Below the pieces are notes generated by a model. That model was given only the letters and a program-made list of their open reading frames with translations, had not been told where the DNA came from and made no database searches. A program made the position numbers and the translations under genes. This document shows, piece after piece, positions 63,392 to 64,000 of a stretch of 64,000 bases of DNA (its first letter is position 1; each line of letters opens with the position of its first letter). Source of the DNA: Marinibacterium anthonyi (GTDB taxonomy: Bacteria; Pseudomonadota; Alphaproteobacteria; Rhodobacterales; Rhodobacteraceae); NCBI GenBank assembly GCA_003217735.2, contig CP031585.1:5039501-5103500 (forward strand). The letters are read 5' to 3'.

Positions 63392-64000
63392 TCAGCGGCC
63401 GATGACGCTCAGCCTTGTGGGCATCCGCAGCCTGGGCAGCGGCAGCCGGCGGGTTTCATGGCGCAGCTTTGGGCCATCGTCCGCGCCGCCTGCCCCGCAA
63501 TAGCGCGCATAGACGAAACGCCGACCGTCCGGCGCCCAGCACGGCGCGTTCAGCGATCCCTGCCCGCCGAAGGCACAGCGCATCACCCGCGGCGCGCCGC
63601 CGTCCGCGGGGATCACCCGCAATTCGACCTCGCGCCCGAAGGGGTGGCCCCGGGTGCGGCGCGGATAGGTCAGGTAACAGACGTGGCGCCCGTCGGGGGA
63701 CGGATGGGGGAACCAGTCCTGCCCGTCCGAACAGGTCATCCGCTGGGCATCCCGACCGTCGGGGCGCACCCGCCACAGCGACATCCCCTGCCCGCGGTCC
63801 GAGTTGAACCAGATCCATTGCCCATCGGGCGAGAATTCCGGCGCGTCGTAATGATGCCCGCTGCCCGGTTCGGCCTGAATCACGATCTGTTCCGGCATCC
63901 CGCCCAGGTCGCGCCGCGCAATGGTCCAGAGCCCTTCGCGCACGCAGGAATAGACGATCGACCGGCTGTCCGGCGCCCAGCCATGGAACCATGACGGCGT
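63392..64000 (-). CDS. TolB-like beta-propeller protein (5' part missing)
   Basis: The frame reaches the right edge; the last 202 residues are seen. PD40/TolB-type propeller repeats are clear: GWAPDSRSIVYSCVREGLWTIARRDL, APEFSPDGQWIWFNSDRGQGMSLWRVRPDG, PHPSPDGRHVCYLTYP, APCWAPDGRRFVYARYCG. The motif (x-SPDG-xxI-x-F) with conserved Asp-Gly turns is usual for WD40-like propellers. Seven cysteines are scattered. Function unknown; convergent with the fused regulator gene, 4 bp apart. Confidence 0.85.
   Translation of the reverse strand, partial: TPSWFHGWAPDSRSIVYSCVREGLWTIARRDLGGMPEQIVIQAEPGSGHHYDAPEFSPDGQWIWFNSDRGQGMSLWRVRPDGRDAQRMTCSDGQDWFPHPSPDGRHVCYLTYPRRTRGHPFGREVELRVIPADGGAPRVMRCAFGGQGSLNAPCWAPDGRRFVYARYCGAGGADDGPKLRHETRRLPLPRLRMPTRLSVIGR

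Overview
The window looks like chromosomal DNA of a GC-rich alphaproteobacterium, most likely a Rhodobacteraceae (Roseobacter-group) member. The case rests on recognisable gene orders (rsmB, heparinase-like, purH, lspA, DUF3035 lipoprotein; and rbfA, truB, then rpsO and pnp), on typical family proteins (DUF1643, DUF1127, SDHAF4-type DUF1674, RTX-like acidic protein), and on intergenic CTTCTT/TGGCTC/AAATACC elements that I associate with this family from memory. No rRNA, tRNA, CRISPR or replication origin was seen.

Layout. 1-9.9 kb: housekeeping genes for lipoprotein processing, purine synthesis, rRNA methylation, lysine/peptidoglycan precursor synthesis, ribosome maturation and tRNA pseudouridylation. 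9.9-16.8 kb: an RTX-like acidic protein, rpsO and pnp; the last two are separated by a small accessory block (PaaI thioesterase, HxlR regulator, outer-membrane barrel, DUF1254 protein). 16.9-23.9 kb: an HD hydrolase, an Orc1/STAND-like ATPase flanked on both sides by short-period tandem repeats, an SDR, a tannase-family esterase, a glycosyltransferase and a LysR regulator. 24-28.8 kb: a sulfide-oxidation operon (DUF2892, persulfide dioxygenase-like MBL, DUF442-SQR fusion, SulP transporter). 28.9-35.9 kb: an oligopeptide-type ABC operon with a fused permease-ATPase and its own GntR regulator. 35.9-39.9 kb: cysK, a class III aminotransferase and an AI-2E-type exporter. 40.1-40.9 kb: a wrecked IS110-family transposase. 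41.1-47.2 kb: a quinone-reductase-like MDR/HxlR divergent pair, a LysR-controlled pair of exported hydrolases (GH1 beta-glucosidase plus PhlG/phloretin-hydrolase-like protein) and a GST.

47.2-61.2 kb is a large accessory catabolic island: an OYE/TMADH-like flavoenzyme, a TIM-barrel hydrolase, a Gfo/Idh/MocA oxidoreductase, a dihydroorotase/hydantoinase-like enzyme, a GntR regulator, an NMT1/THI5-type ABC importer with a deaminase-like amidohydrolase and an SDR, and a divergent pair encoding a pyroglutamyl-peptidase-like enzyme and a 2-oxoglutarate/Fe(II) oxygenase. Several ring-opening amidohydrolases together with one importer and one oxygenase suggest uptake and stepwise breakdown of a nitrogen-containing ring compound; the substrate cannot be read from the sequence. 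The window ends with a DUF1127 protein, a SARP-like DNA-binding domain fused to an alpha/beta hydrolase, and a partial TolB-like propeller protein.

The most unusual structures are the helically phased 10-bp repeats beside the ATPase gene, an 11-bp array upstream of the OYE gene, three intergenic sites with paired perfect palindromes, and a probable small coupled leader ORF in front of the pyroglutamyl-peptidase-like gene.
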